Assembly: GCA_900759665.1 (NCBI GenBank)
Contig: CAAEWE010000025.1
Location: 1-64,000, forward strand
Direction of reading: 5' to 3'
DNA from: Lachnospiraceae bacterium
GTDB lineage: Bacteria; Bacillota; Clostridia; Lachnospirales; Lachnospiraceae
DNA: 64,000 nt
The position numbers and the translations under genes are program-made. Of the stretch, positions 1-9,112 are shown piece after piece; position 1 is the stretch's first letter, and each line of letters begins with the position of its first letter. The notes under the pieces are model-generated. The model worked only from the letters and a program-made list of their open reading frames with translations. It did not search any database and was not told where the DNA came from.

Positions 1-149
1 CCGGGTGCATTCTTCTTAGGAGCCAAAAATCATATTGAAAACCGTGCCACATCAGAAACAGTCTGGCAAAATTTATTTTCTGGTGTGCGAAGTTTGAGTT
101 TGTTATCTATCCCTCAAACTCCACATCTCATATCTCTCACGCCCATCCA
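1..149. other. Left edge, no gene recognised
   Basis: No recognisable gene starts or ends here, apart from one plus-strand frame that stays open from the edge to about position 204 and resembles nothing I know. An 8-bp perfect inverted repeat (AGTTTGAG at 91-98, CTCAAACT at 113-120) lies downstream of the queH stop codon. It has no U-tract, so it is at best a weak terminator or a processing hairpin. Confidence 0.4.
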
Positions 150-797
150 TCAAGACTCCAATGCCTTTTGCTGCTTTTCCCGTTCTCTCGCCGCCTTGCT
201 GTAAACACAACCGCAGTAATCCTGCCGGTACAGATGATACTCTGCGGATAATTCAATGGATTTCAGATAACCGCCTTTTTTTTTAAAATCCGATACCAGA
301 TAAGGAATATCATACTCCTGTGCCAGCCGCAGACCGATCTCATTAAGCTTTTGGGCGTTTTTGTGGGGACTGACAGAAAGCGTCGTGGTAAAGTAATCAA
401 ATCCATGCTCCTTTGCATATTCTGCCGCTTTCCTCTGCCGCAGCTCATAACAGGCAAAACAGCGCCCGCCTCCCTCCGGGAACTGTTCCATGCCCTTTGC
501 CATAGTAAGAAACACCTCCGGCTCATATGCCCCTTCCACAAAGGAAATGGGATACTTTACCGGAAGCTCTCTAAGAAGCCTCTGCTGCTCCTTCACTCTC
601 TTCTGATACTCCGCCTGCTCTGTAATATTGGGGTTATAATAATAAATTGTAATATGAAAATACTCTGCCAGATAAGAAAGACAGTAACTGCTGCAGGGGG
701 CACAACAGCTGTGCATTAAAAGCTTGGGCACCTTTTCTTCCTGCCTGAGATGGTCAATGATCTGATCCAGCTCCCTCTGATAATTTACTTTATTCAT
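150..797 (-). CDS. queH: Epoxyqueuosine reductase QueH
   Basis: Reduces epoxyqueuosine to queuosine in tRNA, the last step of Q34 modification; this is the non-cobalamin QueH type. About 215 residues, normal for the family. Visible motifs are the N-terminal HSCCAPCSSYC cysteine cluster, a central GGGRCFACYELR motif and a C-terminal DYCGC pair. Together these supply the Fe-S and catalytic cysteines known in QueH. The ATG at 797 gives the usual family N-terminus (MNKVNYQREL); a GTG at 809 in the same frame is possible but fits less well. It is the last gene of the minus-strand run dapB-cvpA-queH. Confidence 0.93.
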   Translation of the reverse strand: MNKVNYQRELDQIIDHLRQEEKVPKLLMHSCCAPCSSYCLSYLAEYFHITIYYYNPNITEQAEYQKRVKEQQRLLRELPVKYPISFVEGAYEPEVFLTMAKGMEQFPEGGGRCFACYELRQRKAAEYAKEHGFDYFTTTLSVSPHKNAQKLNEIGLRLAQEYDIPYLVSDFKKKGGYLKSIELSAEYHLYRQDYCGCVYSKAAREREKQQKALES

Positions 798-880
798 ATC
801 TACATTCACACCTTTCCGGAAATCCGCCTGCCCTGATCACAAGTCTGATCTGTCATTCCACAATCAAGCGGCTTCTGCGA

Positions 881-1468
881 TCATTGATCTGACACTTTTT
901 TATGTTCCTTCGCTGCCTGATCCGGCACAAACGCACTGAGCAGAACCGTCTGTTTTACTTTTTGATCCGTAAAGCCCCACTGCGAGTAAAGCTCCCCCGG
1001 CACATAGGTAAAAAAGACATTTCCAAGCAACATACACAGGATAAATACCCAGAAAAATCCCAGAATTCCTCCTGCCAGCTTATTCATCGTGCCAAGCACC
1101 GGAATGTGATCCACCAGTTTGAATGCCCGGATACTATGCAGCAGTACAAACTGCAGCACTGCAAACACTACAAAAAACACTACCGAATACGCAATGCCCT
1201 CCGCTGCCGGTTCCAGCGCCTGTCCTGCAAGCTGTGCCAGAGCAGGACTTCCTGTCTGCTTCTCGATCACCGGCATAAATACCGTCTGCGCCAGCATCTT
1301 TTTTAGTGTTCCGGCCGCCAGGACTGCCCCTATATATGAAGCAACCATTGCCGCGATCCGGGCAATGGTCACTAAAAACCCTCTATGATATCCTACGAGA
1401 ATGGACACCAGCATACAAACACCGATGACCACATCAACGCACGTTGTAATATCCATATCAATCCTCAT
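881..1468 (-). CDS. CvpA family membrane protein
   Basis: A 195-residue protein with about four hydrophobic segments. The N-terminal stretch resembles the start of CvpA/colicin V production proteins: a short acidic segment, a long helix, then a G-Y-x-R-G-F motif. In other bacteria CvpA proteins are linked to envelope integrity and purine or colicin phenotypes, but no biochemical activity is settled. It lies between dapB and queH with 60-70 bp gaps, so it is probably co-transcribed. An alternative start four codons downstream (ATG at 1456) has a closer Shine-Dalgarno-like GAGGA. Confidence 0.8.
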   Translation of the reverse strand: MRIDMDITTCVDVVIGVCMLVSILVGYHRGFLVTIARIAAMVASYIGAVLAAGTLKKMLAQTVFMPVIEKQTGSPALAQLAGQALEPAAEGIAYSVVFFVVFAVLQFVLLHSIRAFKLVDHIPVLGTMNKLAGGILGFFWVFILCMLLGNVFFTYVPGELYSQWGFTDQKVKQTVLLSAFVPDQAAKEHKKVSDQ

Positions 1469-1532
1469 TTCTGAGCCACCTGCTGCTTACTGCTCAGAAA
1501 GCTCTGCACAGATGGTCTGCCATATCATATGA

Positions 1533-2288
1533 TTACAGAAGAACATCCGCCATATCATACATGCCTGCAGCCTTTCCCTTCAGGAACTTCGCTGCGGCGA
1601 TAGAGCCCTTTGCAAAGACTGCACGGGAATATGCCGTATGCTTAAAAGTGATCACCTCATCGGTACCGGCAAAGATCACTTCATGATCTCCCACAATCGT
1701 GCCACCGCGAACAGCAGAAATACCAAGCTCCTTTTTGTCTCTCTGTTTTCTCACCTGAGAGCGGTCATAAACATACTCAAACTGGTTGTCCATTGCCTCA
1801 TTAATGGAATCTGCCAGTGCAAGAGCCGTCCCGGATGGCGCATCCAGCTTTTTATTGTGATGCTGCTCCACGATCTCCACGTCAAAGCCCTCCGTGCAAA
1901 GCTTCTGTGCCGCTTCCTTCAAAAGCTTCATCAAAAGATTGATTCCCAGAGACATATTGGCTGATTTCAGCACAGCAACCTTCTCTCCGGTCTGGCGCAG
2001 ATATGCAAGCTGCTCCTCACTCATACCGGTAGAACACTGTACGATCGGAGTCTGTGTCTTTGCGGCATAATCCATGCGCTTCTCAAAGCCGTTTGCAGAA
2101 GAAAAATCAATGATAACATCTGCCTTAACATCGCATGTATCAATATCGGTAAACACCGGATAACCATCATCTCTGTTGTCCACAATGTCAATTCCTGCCA
2201 CGATCTGACAATCTGCATCCTCCTTTACCAGTCCTGAAATCATCTGTCCCATACGGCCGTTACAGCCCACCATAATAATATCTGTCAT
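1533..2288 (-). CDS. dapB: 4-Hydroxy-tetrahydrodipicolinate reductase DapB
   Basis: NAD(P)H-dependent reductase of the lysine/diaminopimelate pathway, cytoplasmic. The N-terminus has the Rossmann dinucleotide-binding motif GCNGRMGQM. Near residue 150 is the catalytic/substrate motif EQHHNKKLDAPSGTA, diagnostic for DapB. Length is 251 aa from the ATG at 2288, which sits about 10 nt after AGGCAGGA; an ATG seven codons upstream overlaps that ribosome-binding site and is unlikely. It follows the adenosyltransferase gene by about 40 bp. The other lysine-pathway gene in the window, lysC, is 60 kb away. Confidence 0.97.
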   Translation of the reverse strand: MTDIIMVGCNGRMGQMISGLVKEDADCQIVAGIDIVDNRDDGYPVFTDIDTCDVKADVIIDFSSANGFEKRMDYAAKTQTPIVQCSTGMSEEQLAYLRQTGEKVAVLKSANMSLGINLLMKLLKEAAQKLCTEGFDVEIVEQHHNKKLDAPSGTALALADSINEAMDNQFEYVYDRSQVRKQRDKKELGISAVRGGTIVGDHEVIFAGTDEVITFKHTAYSRAVFAKGSIAAAKFLKGKAAGMYDMADVLL

Positions 2289-2327
2289 TTGAATAATCCT
2301 GCCTTTCATAAATATAATATAATCTGC

Positions 2328-2828
2328 TTAATTGACTGTTGTATCCTTCTCCAGCTCAATTTTAGAGATCACGTCCATATAATCCACCAGCTCCGCCGGC
2401 AGATTCTGACCGGTGAGCACCAATCTGGTATAATCATCCCGCAGCTCGATCAGATGGATGATATCCTCTGCCGTAATGATATCCAGATCGATCAGTCCCA
2501 GGATCTCATCCAGTACCAGAACATCACAGCTTCCCGTGTCGATCACCTTTCTTGCAAAATTAACGCCATTTAAAATATTTTGTGTCTCTTCCTTTTTCTG
2601 GGAGGCTAAAAGCTCCGAAAAGGATTCCTTTTCTTTTTCAAAACGGAACAGCTTGATATCCGGCTCCAGCTTCTCCAAAAAATTGAACTCTTCCGCGTCA
2701 TTCCCCTTCAGAAACTGGATAATGATCACAGACTGACCCAGACTAGCCGCACGGATGCACTGACCCACAGCCGCCGAAGTCTTCCCCTTTCCCGGTCCGT
2801 AAAAAACCTGAACAATACGCCTGTCCAT
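2328..2828 (-). CDS. Cob(I)yrinic acid a,c-diamide adenosyltransferase (CobO/BtuR type)
   Basis: A 166-residue P-loop protein of the CobA/CobO/BtuR family, which transfers the adenosyl group of ATP to Co(I) corrinoids to make adenosylcobalamin. The Walker A motif GPGKGKTSAAVG is at residues 11-22, and a Walker B-like VLVLDE segment lies near residue 105. Length matches the family (about 170-200 aa). No other cobalamin genes are nearby and no cobalamin riboswitch was seen upstream, so this is probably corrinoid salvage. It is followed closely by dapB, with which it shares no pathway. Confidence 0.92.
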   Translation of the reverse strand: MDRRIVQVFYGPGKGKTSAAVGQCIRAASLGQSVIIIQFLKGNDAEEFNFLEKLEPDIKLFRFEKEKESFSELLASQKKEETQNILNGVNFARKVIDTGSCDVLVLDEILGLIDLDIITAEDIIHLIELRDDYTRLVLTGQNLPAELVDYMDVISKIELEKDTTVN

Positions 2829-2871
2829 AATTCACCTCTGTACTTTCTCGTATATTTGTCCGGTCGTCCAG

Positions 2872-2919
2872 AAAAAAATGACCGGAGATAAAGAATTTAC
2901 TCCTTAACTCCAGTCATTC
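2872..2919 (-). terminator. Rho-independent terminator after the SSB-like gene
   Basis: On the minus strand an 11-bp stem (AATGACTGGAG pairing with CTCCGGTCATT, one G-U) closes an approximately 20-nt loop and is followed by a run of seven T. It lies just after the SSB-like stop codon and before the adenosyltransferase gene, so that gene probably has its own promoter or depends on read-through. Confidence 0.85.
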
Positions 2920-2949
2920 TATCATATTTATAATGAAAAATCTACTTTT

Positions 2950-3591
2950 TTACATTTCCTCCTCATTTGGCTGATATTCCAGCTTGCTGACCGAGACCTC
3001 ATAAGCGACTCTCTTTTCGTATTCCTCTTCACTGATCTTTTTCTGGTACTCACGGCTCTGGATCCTTCCCCAGATCTGTACATGGGCTCCCACCTCAAAC
3101 TGATCAGCATATCTGGCATTTCTGCCCCAGCAGATACACGGAATATAATCCGATTTACCATATGGTCTGTTCACTGCCAGCAGTACATCTGCAATCTCAC
3201 GTCCCAGTGGCGTTTTCCGGTATACCGGCTTTTTGCAGACATATCCATCCAGAAAGATATGGTTCGGATCCTGTTCTTCCTCCTCTGGCTCCACAATCTC
3301 TACTTCTCTGGCAAACACAGACAGCACAAGACGATTTCTCGTTTCCTCATGACGGTTATAAGAACGGAACTGGCCATTGGCACGCAGCACATATCCACGG
3401 TAATCCCCGCGGACATCCAAAATCCTCTCCGATACCATAACCGGAATGATATCATTGGAATTACTCAGACGGCTCACCTCGATATCTACCGTATAGAAAT
3501 CCTCTCCATATACCGTATGGCTATACGTAAATTCACCGGCCACCTTTCCTGCAATCGTCACCTGGTTATTTGTAAAAACCTTATCCAACAT
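2950..3591 (-). CDS. SSB-like protein with two OB folds
   Basis: A 213-residue protein that looks like two tandem single-stranded-DNA-binding (OB) domains. The first is at about residues 5-95 (NNQVTIAGKVAG at its start, VLSVFAREVEIV at its end). The second is at about 105-195 (IFLDGYVCKKPVYRKTPLGREIADVLLAVNR, which is the typical SSB beta-strand pattern, then a CICWG strand). It lacks the acidic DDDIPF-type tail of housekeeping SSB. The start at 3591 follows GGGAGG by 7 nt; the frame stays open to 3648 but without a ribosome-binding site. Role in replication, repair or primosome function is inferred. Confidence 0.75.
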   Translation of the reverse strand: MLDKVFTNNQVTIAGKVAGEFTYSHTVYGEDFYTVDIEVSRLSNSNDIIPVMVSERILDVRGDYRGYVLRANGQFRSYNRHEETRNRLVLSVFAREVEIVEPEEEEQDPNHIFLDGYVCKKPVYRKTPLGREIADVLLAVNRPYGKSDYIPCICWGRNARYADQFEVGAHVQIWGRIQSREYQKKISEEEYEKRVAYEVSVSKLEYQPNEEEM

Positions 3592-4001
3592 ATTTTTTCC
3601 TCCCTTTTCCTTTACGGGTCTCCCGTCCCGTATGCATTGTAACTTCATTACTAAATGTATATTGGGCTCCTTTCGGTGCTAGAACTATTATGCCACATTT
3701 TTCCTGTTTTAAACAGGTTACGTGCCGACAAATCACGACGCCCACCGGCATGAGCTGCCAAAAAACTTTCAAAACCGGCTTTTTGACAGCTGTCAGATGG
3801 AAAGTGCTTCCGATTTCGCCCAAAAAACATATTCCTTCTACAATCTTATCAGAACTCGCACAAAACTTCATCATTTTTTTGTGACTTTTTCTTACTTGTA
3901 TATTAATGTAACAATCGGTATACTAATGTATTGGTGATTTATTTTGAAAAAAGAAAAAGCGATGAGATATCGCCGCATATTGAGAAAGGACTTGAACAAT
4001 T

Positions 4002-5840
4002 ATGATGCAGAAACGGGAAGACGTCAGAAATATTGCAATTATTGCACACGTTGACCATGGTAAAACAACTCTGGTGGACGAGCTTTTAAAGCAGAGTGGT
4101 GTATTCCGCTCCAACCAGGAGGTGGCAGAACGTGTCATGGATTCCGGCGATATCGAACGGGAACGCGGAATTACAATTTTATCGAAAAATACAGCGATCA
4201 CTTATAAGGATACCAAGATCAATATTATCGACACCCCGGGACATGCTGATTTCGGTGGCGAGGTAGAGCGTGTTTTAAAAATGGTAAATGGTGTTGTTCT
4301 GGTAGTAGATGCCTTCGAGGGGGCTATGCCACAGACAAAGTTTGTATTGAAGAAAGCACTGGAGTTAGAGCTTCCGGTGATTGTATGTATCAACAAGATC
4401 GATCGTCCGGAGGCACGTCCGGAGGAAGTTGTAGACGAGGTTCTGGAGCTTTTTATTGATCTGGATGCCAATGAGGAGCAGCTTGACTGCCCATTTATCT
4501 ATGCCTCTGCCAAGGAAGGTATCGCTTCCTACAGTGCAGATGAACCGGGCAAAGACATGGTTCCTCTGTTTGATACGATCCTGGATTATATTCCTGCTCC
4601 GGAGGGTGATCCGGATGCCGGAACACAGGTACTGATCAGTACCATTGATTACAATGAGTATGTAGGACGTATTGGTATCGGTAAGATTGATAACGGCTCC
4701 GTAAAGGTCAATCAGGATGTGGTCATCGTCAACCATCACGATGATTCCAAATCCCAGAGAGTCCGTATCACGAAGCTTTACGAGTTTGACGGACTTCAGA
4801 AAGTAGAGGTGCAGGAAGCAACGATCGGTTCCATCGTTGCGATTTCGGGTATTTCAGATATCCATATCGGAGATACCATCTGCTCTCCGGAGAACCCAGT
4901 TGCCATTCCTTTCCAGAAGATCTCTGAGCCGACCATCGCCATGCATTTTATGGTAAACGACAGCCCACTGGCCGGCCAGGAAGGAAAATACGTCACCTCC
5001 CGTCATCTGCGCGACCGTCTGTTCAGCGAGTTAAACTCTGATGTCAGCCTTCGTGTGGAAGAGACTGATAATATGGACAGCTTCAAGGTATCTGGCCGTG
5101 GAGAACTTCATCTCTCTGTCCTGATCGAGAACATGCGCCGGGAAGGCTATGAATTTGCTGTCAGTAAAGCAGAAGTTCTCTATCACACCGATGAGCGCGG
5201 CAAAAAGCTGGAGCCAATGGAGCGTGCATTTATAGATGTACCGGATGAGTTCTCCGGAAGCGTCATCGAAAAGCTCAGCAACCGTAAGGGCGAGCTTCAG
5301 GGAATGGGTTCCATCGGCGGCGGATATACCAGACTGGAATTTCTGATCCCATCCAGAGGTCTGATCGGCTATCGTGGAGAATTTATGACAGATACCAAGG
5401 GAAACGGTATCATCAATACAACATTCGAAGAGTATGGTCCATACAAGGGCGATATGAATTATAGAAAACAGGGATCCCTGATCGCATTTGAGTCCGGCGA
5501 GACGGTTGCCTATGGTCTTTTTAATGCACAGGATCGTGGTACTCTCTTTGTGGGACCGGGTGAGAAGGTTTACAGCGGTATGGTCATTGGACAGAATGGT
5601 AAAGCAGAGGATATTGAGTTAAATGTCTGCAAGACAAAGCATCTGACCAATACCCGTTCTTCTTCTGCAGATGACGCCTTAAAGCTTGTACCGCCAAAGA
5701 AGCTGAGTCTGGAAGAGGCTCTGGAGTTCATTGATACCGACGAGCTTTTGGAGATCACCCCAACCAGTCTGCGTATCCGTAAGAAGATCCTGGATTCCAC
5801 CCTTCGTTTCCGCAGCAAGAAAAATGCACAGAATAATTAA
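4002..5840 (+). CDS. typA: Ribosome-associated GTPase TypA/BipA
   Basis: Translational GTPase of the EF-G/LepA class that binds ribosomes and helps 50S assembly and stress growth. The 612-residue length is typical. All GTPase motifs are present: AHVDHGKTTL (G1, about residue 14), RGITI (G2), DTPGHADF (G3), NKID (G4) and SAKEG (G5). Domain II, the two EF-G-like alpha/beta domains and the BipA-specific C-terminal domain (GLIGYRGEF, then PKKLSLEEALEFI) follow. It is a single-gene unit; the stop codon overlaps the convergent unknown gene downstream by four bases. Confidence 0.97.
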   Translation: MMQKREDVRNIAIIAHVDHGKTTLVDELLKQSGVFRSNQEVAERVMDSGDIERERGITILSKNTAITYKDTKINIIDTPGHADFGGEVERVLKMVNGVVLVVDAFEGAMPQTKFVLKKALELELPVIVCINKIDRPEARPEEVVDEVLELFIDLDANEEQLDCPFIYASAKEGIASYSADEPGKDMVPLFDTILDYIPAPEGDPDAGTQVLISTIDYNEYVGRIGIGKIDNGSVKVNQDVVIVNHHDDSKSQRVRITKLYEFDGLQKVEVQEATIGSIVAISGISDIHIGDTICSPENPVAIPFQKISEPTIAMHFMVNDSPLAGQEGKYVTSRHLRDRLFSELNSDVSLRVEETDNMDSFKVSGRGELHLSVLIENMRREGYEFAVSKAEVLYHTDERGKKLEPMERAFIDVPDEFSGSVIEKLSNRKGELQGMGSIGGGYTRLEFLIPSRGLIGYRGEFMTDTKGNGIINTTFEEYGPYKGDMNYRKQGSLIAFESGETVAYGLFNAQDRGTLFVGPGEKVYSGMVIGQNGKAEDIELNVCKTKHLTNTRSSSADDALKLVPPKKLSLEEALEFIDTDELLEITPTSLRIRKKILDSTLRFRSKKNAQNN

Positions 5841-6796
5841 CAGCAACGAACAAATTTCATATAAAACTGTTTGATCTGCTGCCATGACAGGTGTTCCTGT
5901 TGTGGCAGCATTTCTATTCCCTCCAGAGCCATAGACGAAAGCAGCCTCAGATCTCCTGCCGGAATCCAGAGTTCTTCCTCAAAAGCATGACCATACGCTT
6001 CCAGTGCTGCTGGAAGTACCGGACGCAGTTTTCCCGGAGCATCTGTCAGACAAAGCTCTCCCGGAGTGCTTACCGGACGGGTATCCCTCTGAGCATCTAT
6101 CAGGCGGAGCTTTCCAAAGGCATCTGCATACAGATACCTGATCGCTAAAAGGATCCCTTTCCATTCCGGTACGCCATACCGGAGACGCAGTGGCTCTGCC
6201 AGTTCCTCCCATACATAACGCAGCTCCCGTTTTTCCTCTCTGCTCCTGTGGGACATAGACGGCAGTTTGATCAGGGTATTCTCCAGATGCTGTATTTCCT
6301 TCCAACACCTTCTATTCACCGGATCCATAAGTTTTGGCATAATGATCCGGTCTTCTTCTTTCCAGCCGGCTTTCCCACTCCAGCAGGTTCGTCCCTCGCA
6401 GTCTCTGATCCAGACAAGCTCCCGCTTCCAATGCGGATCCCGGATCGGTTCTGTCGCAAAAAACAAAAGGCTCCAGGATAGTTCTCCCTGCATCCTCCCG
6501 CAATTTTCCTTCCCCGCACTCCGCATTCTGCATATTTCCTGCAGCTGCTGTACACCACCAAAAGCCAGCACAAAATCCAGATCCGTCTCTGCCAACCGTT
6601 TTTTTGCTGCTTCTGCGTCCTCCCAGAGCATCCGGTCAACCTGACAGTTCAGCCGGAGATTCATAAAAAACGATTCCAGTCCCTTTCTCTTTATATCCGC
6701 ATCGGAACGCAAAAGGACAGCAGCCCTGCTGTCCTTTTGTGATATGATCCATGATCTCCACTGCCTTGCAAATGTCTCTGCAGCTATTCTTTTCAT
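5837..6796 (-). CDS. Unrecognised 319-aa protein at the end of the cdaA-cdaR operon
   Basis: No family recognised. It is a soluble-looking protein without membrane segments, rich in Trp, Arg and Glu. Near residue 75 it has a short hydrophobic strand ending in FGG. Around residues 230-265 two similar GKLRL/GELCLTDAPGKLRP stretches look like a low-complexity expansion. The ATG follows the cdaR stop codon by only 2 nt, so translation is probably coupled. Its own stop codon interlocks with the typA stop on the other strand. The tight coupling suggests a link to CdaR or c-di-AMP, but this is inference only. Confidence 0.7.
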   Translation of the reverse strand: MKRIAAETFARQWRSWIISQKDSRAAVLLRSDADIKRKGLESFFMNLRLNCQVDRMLWEDAEAAKKRLAETDLDFVLAFGGVQQLQEICRMRSAGKENCGRMQGELSWSLLFFATEPIRDPHWKRELVWIRDCEGRTCWSGKAGWKEEDRIIMPKLMDPVNRRCWKEIQHLENTLIKLPSMSHRSREEKRELRYVWEELAEPLRLRYGVPEWKGILLAIRYLYADAFGKLRLIDAQRDTRPVSTPGELCLTDAPGKLRPVLPAALEAYGHAFEEELWIPAGDLRLLSSMALEGIEMLPQQEHLSWQQIKQFYMKFVRCC

Positions 6797-6798
6797 GC

Positions 6799-8196
6799 TC
6801 AGTTCCCCTGCCCCTTATCCGCCGGTTCCTCTGTCGAGTCCGGCGTTTCCTTTGGTTTTTCCGTCGCATTTACTTCATCTGCGGAATGATCCTCATTATT
6901 GTCATTTTCCCGTTCAATCTTCACTGTAACATATTCTGTCTTTACAATGGCACTGCTGTCTCCGAGATCCAGATGTACCTTCAAACGGTATTTTCCTTTC
7001 TTGAGATCTTCGCAGTCCACATAAGCAGTGTAATCATCGACATTGATCCCGTCAAGCACAGAGGAGATCCCCTGAATCGTAACACTGACATCGTCCCGCT
7101 TTCCCAACACCTCAGCCGTCAGATGATCTGACAGGGAAGCAAACTTGATATCCTCCACGGGTATCGTTATTTTTTTGCTCATAAGCTTCTCAATGCCAAT
7201 CCTCAGCGAAACCTGGGCATAATCCGTCAAAACAGAAACTCCATCCGGCAGATAATCCTGAATACTGATGTTTTGTTCCACAGATCCGGTGGTGCTTTGC
7301 ATACCGGTAATATCCACAGGCACATTCACTTCACTGATATTGGCCAGTTGTTTTTTATCCCCGGCAACCTTGATCGTCTCCGGCTGGCATTCCGCATCCA
7401 CAAATTCATAACCAGATGCCGGCTTTCCGGTGATCCTGATATTGACCGGGATCGTCTTTGTCTTAAGAACATGAACATTGACACGCACTCTGCGGACTCC
7501 ATAATCCAAAGTACTTGACTCTATCATCTTTCCATCGGCATCACATGCCACCGGCGTCAGCCGCTTCTTGAAATCCTCACCGATTCCATTGACATTGACT
7601 GTCACACGCACAGAATCAATTTTGTCGATCACCGTTTTACCGCCTGTTACTTCCAGCATATTCGGACTTGCCAGACATTCTCCCACACTATATCCTGCCT
7701 GCGGTGTTCCCTCGGTGACTACAGTCACCTTGATCTGTCTGCTTGCCCGTTCCTCCAGAGATACCTTCAGTACCGTACTACACTCCAGAACCGGTTCATC
7801 GGACACATTTTTCTTTAATTCAGGAACGATCGCGACTGCATTGACTGCCGACAGATCTGACAGATCTGCAGTCGCACGGATATCATCCGCTCGTAACCGG
7901 TCCACAATACTCTTTTTTCCCTTGACACGCACCTGTGCTGTACTGCCTTCCACAATCTCATATACTTTATTGACAGAAGCCAGAGCATCTTCATTAACCG
8001 TCTCTACCGGCACATTAAAAGTCCGTACTTTATAAGGATCTTCTATGTTTACAATAGCAACCCAGACAACGATCGCTGAAACAAGTGCCAGTAGTTTAAT
8101 GCCGATATTATTAATGATATATCTCTGGATAAAATCCGTCTGCCCCACGCTGCCTGAATAGCTTTGCTGCCTTTCTCTCTCTTTCTTATTATCCAT
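6799..8196 (-). CDS. cdaR: CdaA regulator CdaR (YbbR-domain protein)
   Basis: Membrane-anchored regulator of the diadenylate cyclase CdaA. There is one N-terminal membrane helix (about residues 28-48, GIKLLALVSAIVVWVAIVN). Repeated YbbR domains follow, each with the pattern of a V-x-V-x-G strand and an I-x-V-x-V-x-V-N strand; about four can be counted. The tail is acidic and polar (NNEDHSADEVNATEKPKE). The start at ATG 8196 has GGAG 8 nt upstream; a GTG three codons earlier overlaps the end of cdaA. The cdaA-cdaR pairing is the usual Firmicutes arrangement. Confidence 0.95.
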   Translation of the reverse strand: MDNKKERERQQSYSGSVGQTDFIQRYIINNIGIKLLALVSAIVVWVAIVNIEDPYKVRTFNVPVETVNEDALASVNKVYEIVEGSTAQVRVKGKKSIVDRLRADDIRATADLSDLSAVNAVAIVPELKKNVSDEPVLECSTVLKVSLEERASRQIKVTVVTEGTPQAGYSVGECLASPNMLEVTGGKTVIDKIDSVRVTVNVNGIGEDFKKRLTPVACDADGKMIESSTLDYGVRRVRVNVHVLKTKTIPVNIRITGKPASGYEFVDAECQPETIKVAGDKKQLANISEVNVPVDITGMQSTTGSVEQNISIQDYLPDGVSVLTDYAQVSLRIGIEKLMSKKITIPVEDIKFASLSDHLTAEVLGKRDDVSVTIQGISSVLDGINVDDYTAYVDCEDLKKGKYRLKVHLDLGDSSAIVKTEYVTVKIERENDNNEDHSADEVNATEKPKETPDSTEEPADKGQGN

Positions 8197-8201
8197 ATCG
8201 A

Positions 8202-9086
8202 TCACTCCATTTTCCTGCTGTCATCAGAACGCCGCAGCCCTTTCCAACGCTTCTTTTCTGTCTCCTCACCGGATTTGCCCTGTATCTCTACCAGTTTCTT
8301 TTTCAGGAGATCCCCATCAATATTTCGAAGAAGCTTTCCTCCAATGGCAACCGAAATACGTCCTGTCTCCTCCGAAACGATAATGGTCAGACTGTCCGTC
8401 ACCTCACTGATACCCACACCTGCACGATGGCGTGTTCCCAGTTCCTTTGACAATCCCATATTGTCCGATAACGGAAGATAGCAGGTAGCAGATACGATCC
8501 GGTCTCCCCGGATGATCACCGCACCGTCATGAAGAGGAGTATTATGCTCAAATATATTGATCAAAAGCTGACTGCTGATCGTGGAATCCAATTCAATACC
8601 GGTTCTCTCGTACTCCGACAAGTCGATATCCTTTTCCATAATGATCAATGCTCCTGTCTTTGCCTTTGCCATTTCCACCGTTGCTTTTACAATCTCATTG
8701 ATGCTGCGTTCGGAAAAACGTTCATTCTGGTTTCTGGTATCATCAAAGGGGATGAGGGTAGATACGATATTTTTTTGTCCCAGTTCTTCCAATGCCCGGC
8801 GAAGCTCCGGCTGAAATACGATCATCAATGCCGTAATACCAATGGAGATCGTTCTTTCAAAGATCCAAACGATCACATTCATTCCGAGAATATACGCAAT
8901 CACATAACATGCCAGCAGGACAATGATTCCCTTTAACAGCGTCCATGCCCTTGTATTCTTGATCCACAGAGCGACATGATAGATCACAAATGCCAGTATG
9001 ATAATTTCCAACAGATCGATCACCGATATCTTCGGCAGAGCGATCACATGTATATATCGTTTTAAGGATGTCACAATAGAATCCAT
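8202..9086 (-). CDS. cdaA: Diadenylate cyclase CdaA
   Basis: Makes cyclic di-AMP from two ATP; c-di-AMP controls potassium and osmolyte transport and cell-wall homeostasis. Three membrane helices occupy about residues 22-92, followed by a short coiled segment and the DAC domain (about 105-265). Both catalytic signatures are intact: DGA at 187-189 and GTRHR at 217-221. Length 294 aa is slightly longer than Bacillus CdaA because of a basic C-terminal tail. ATG 9086 follows AGGAGGA. It sits between two unknown membrane-protein genes and cdaR; no glmM gene is present downstream. Confidence 0.97.
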   Translation of the reverse strand: MDSIVTSLKRYIHVIALPKISVIDLLEIIILAFVIYHVALWIKNTRAWTLLKGIIVLLACYVIAYILGMNVIVWIFERTISIGITALMIVFQPELRRALEELGQKNIVSTLIPFDDTRNQNERFSERSINEIVKATVEMAKAKTGALIIMEKDIDLSEYERTGIELDSTISSQLLINIFEHNTPLHDGAVIIRGDRIVSATCYLPLSDNMGLSKELGTRHRAGVGISEVTDSLTIIVSEETGRISVAIGGKLLRNIDGDLLKKKLVEIQGKSGEETEKKRWKGLRRSDDSRKME

Positions 9087-9112
9087 AATTCCTCCTGCTT
9101 TCGTTTATCCTG

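Noticed and set aside
84..104. Short match TGTGCGAAGYTTGAG at about 86-98 and 59099-59113
   Set aside because: Only about 14 bases long with no wider similarity; could be chance.
2829..2949. Cobalamin riboswitch before the adenosyltransferase gene
   Set aside because: The gap is only about 120 bp and holds a terminator; no B12-box sequence seen.
5837..6796. Assignment of the 319-aa protein to iron-containing alcohol dehydrogenases
   Set aside because: Only a vague FGG strand resembles the family; metal-binding His motifs are absent.
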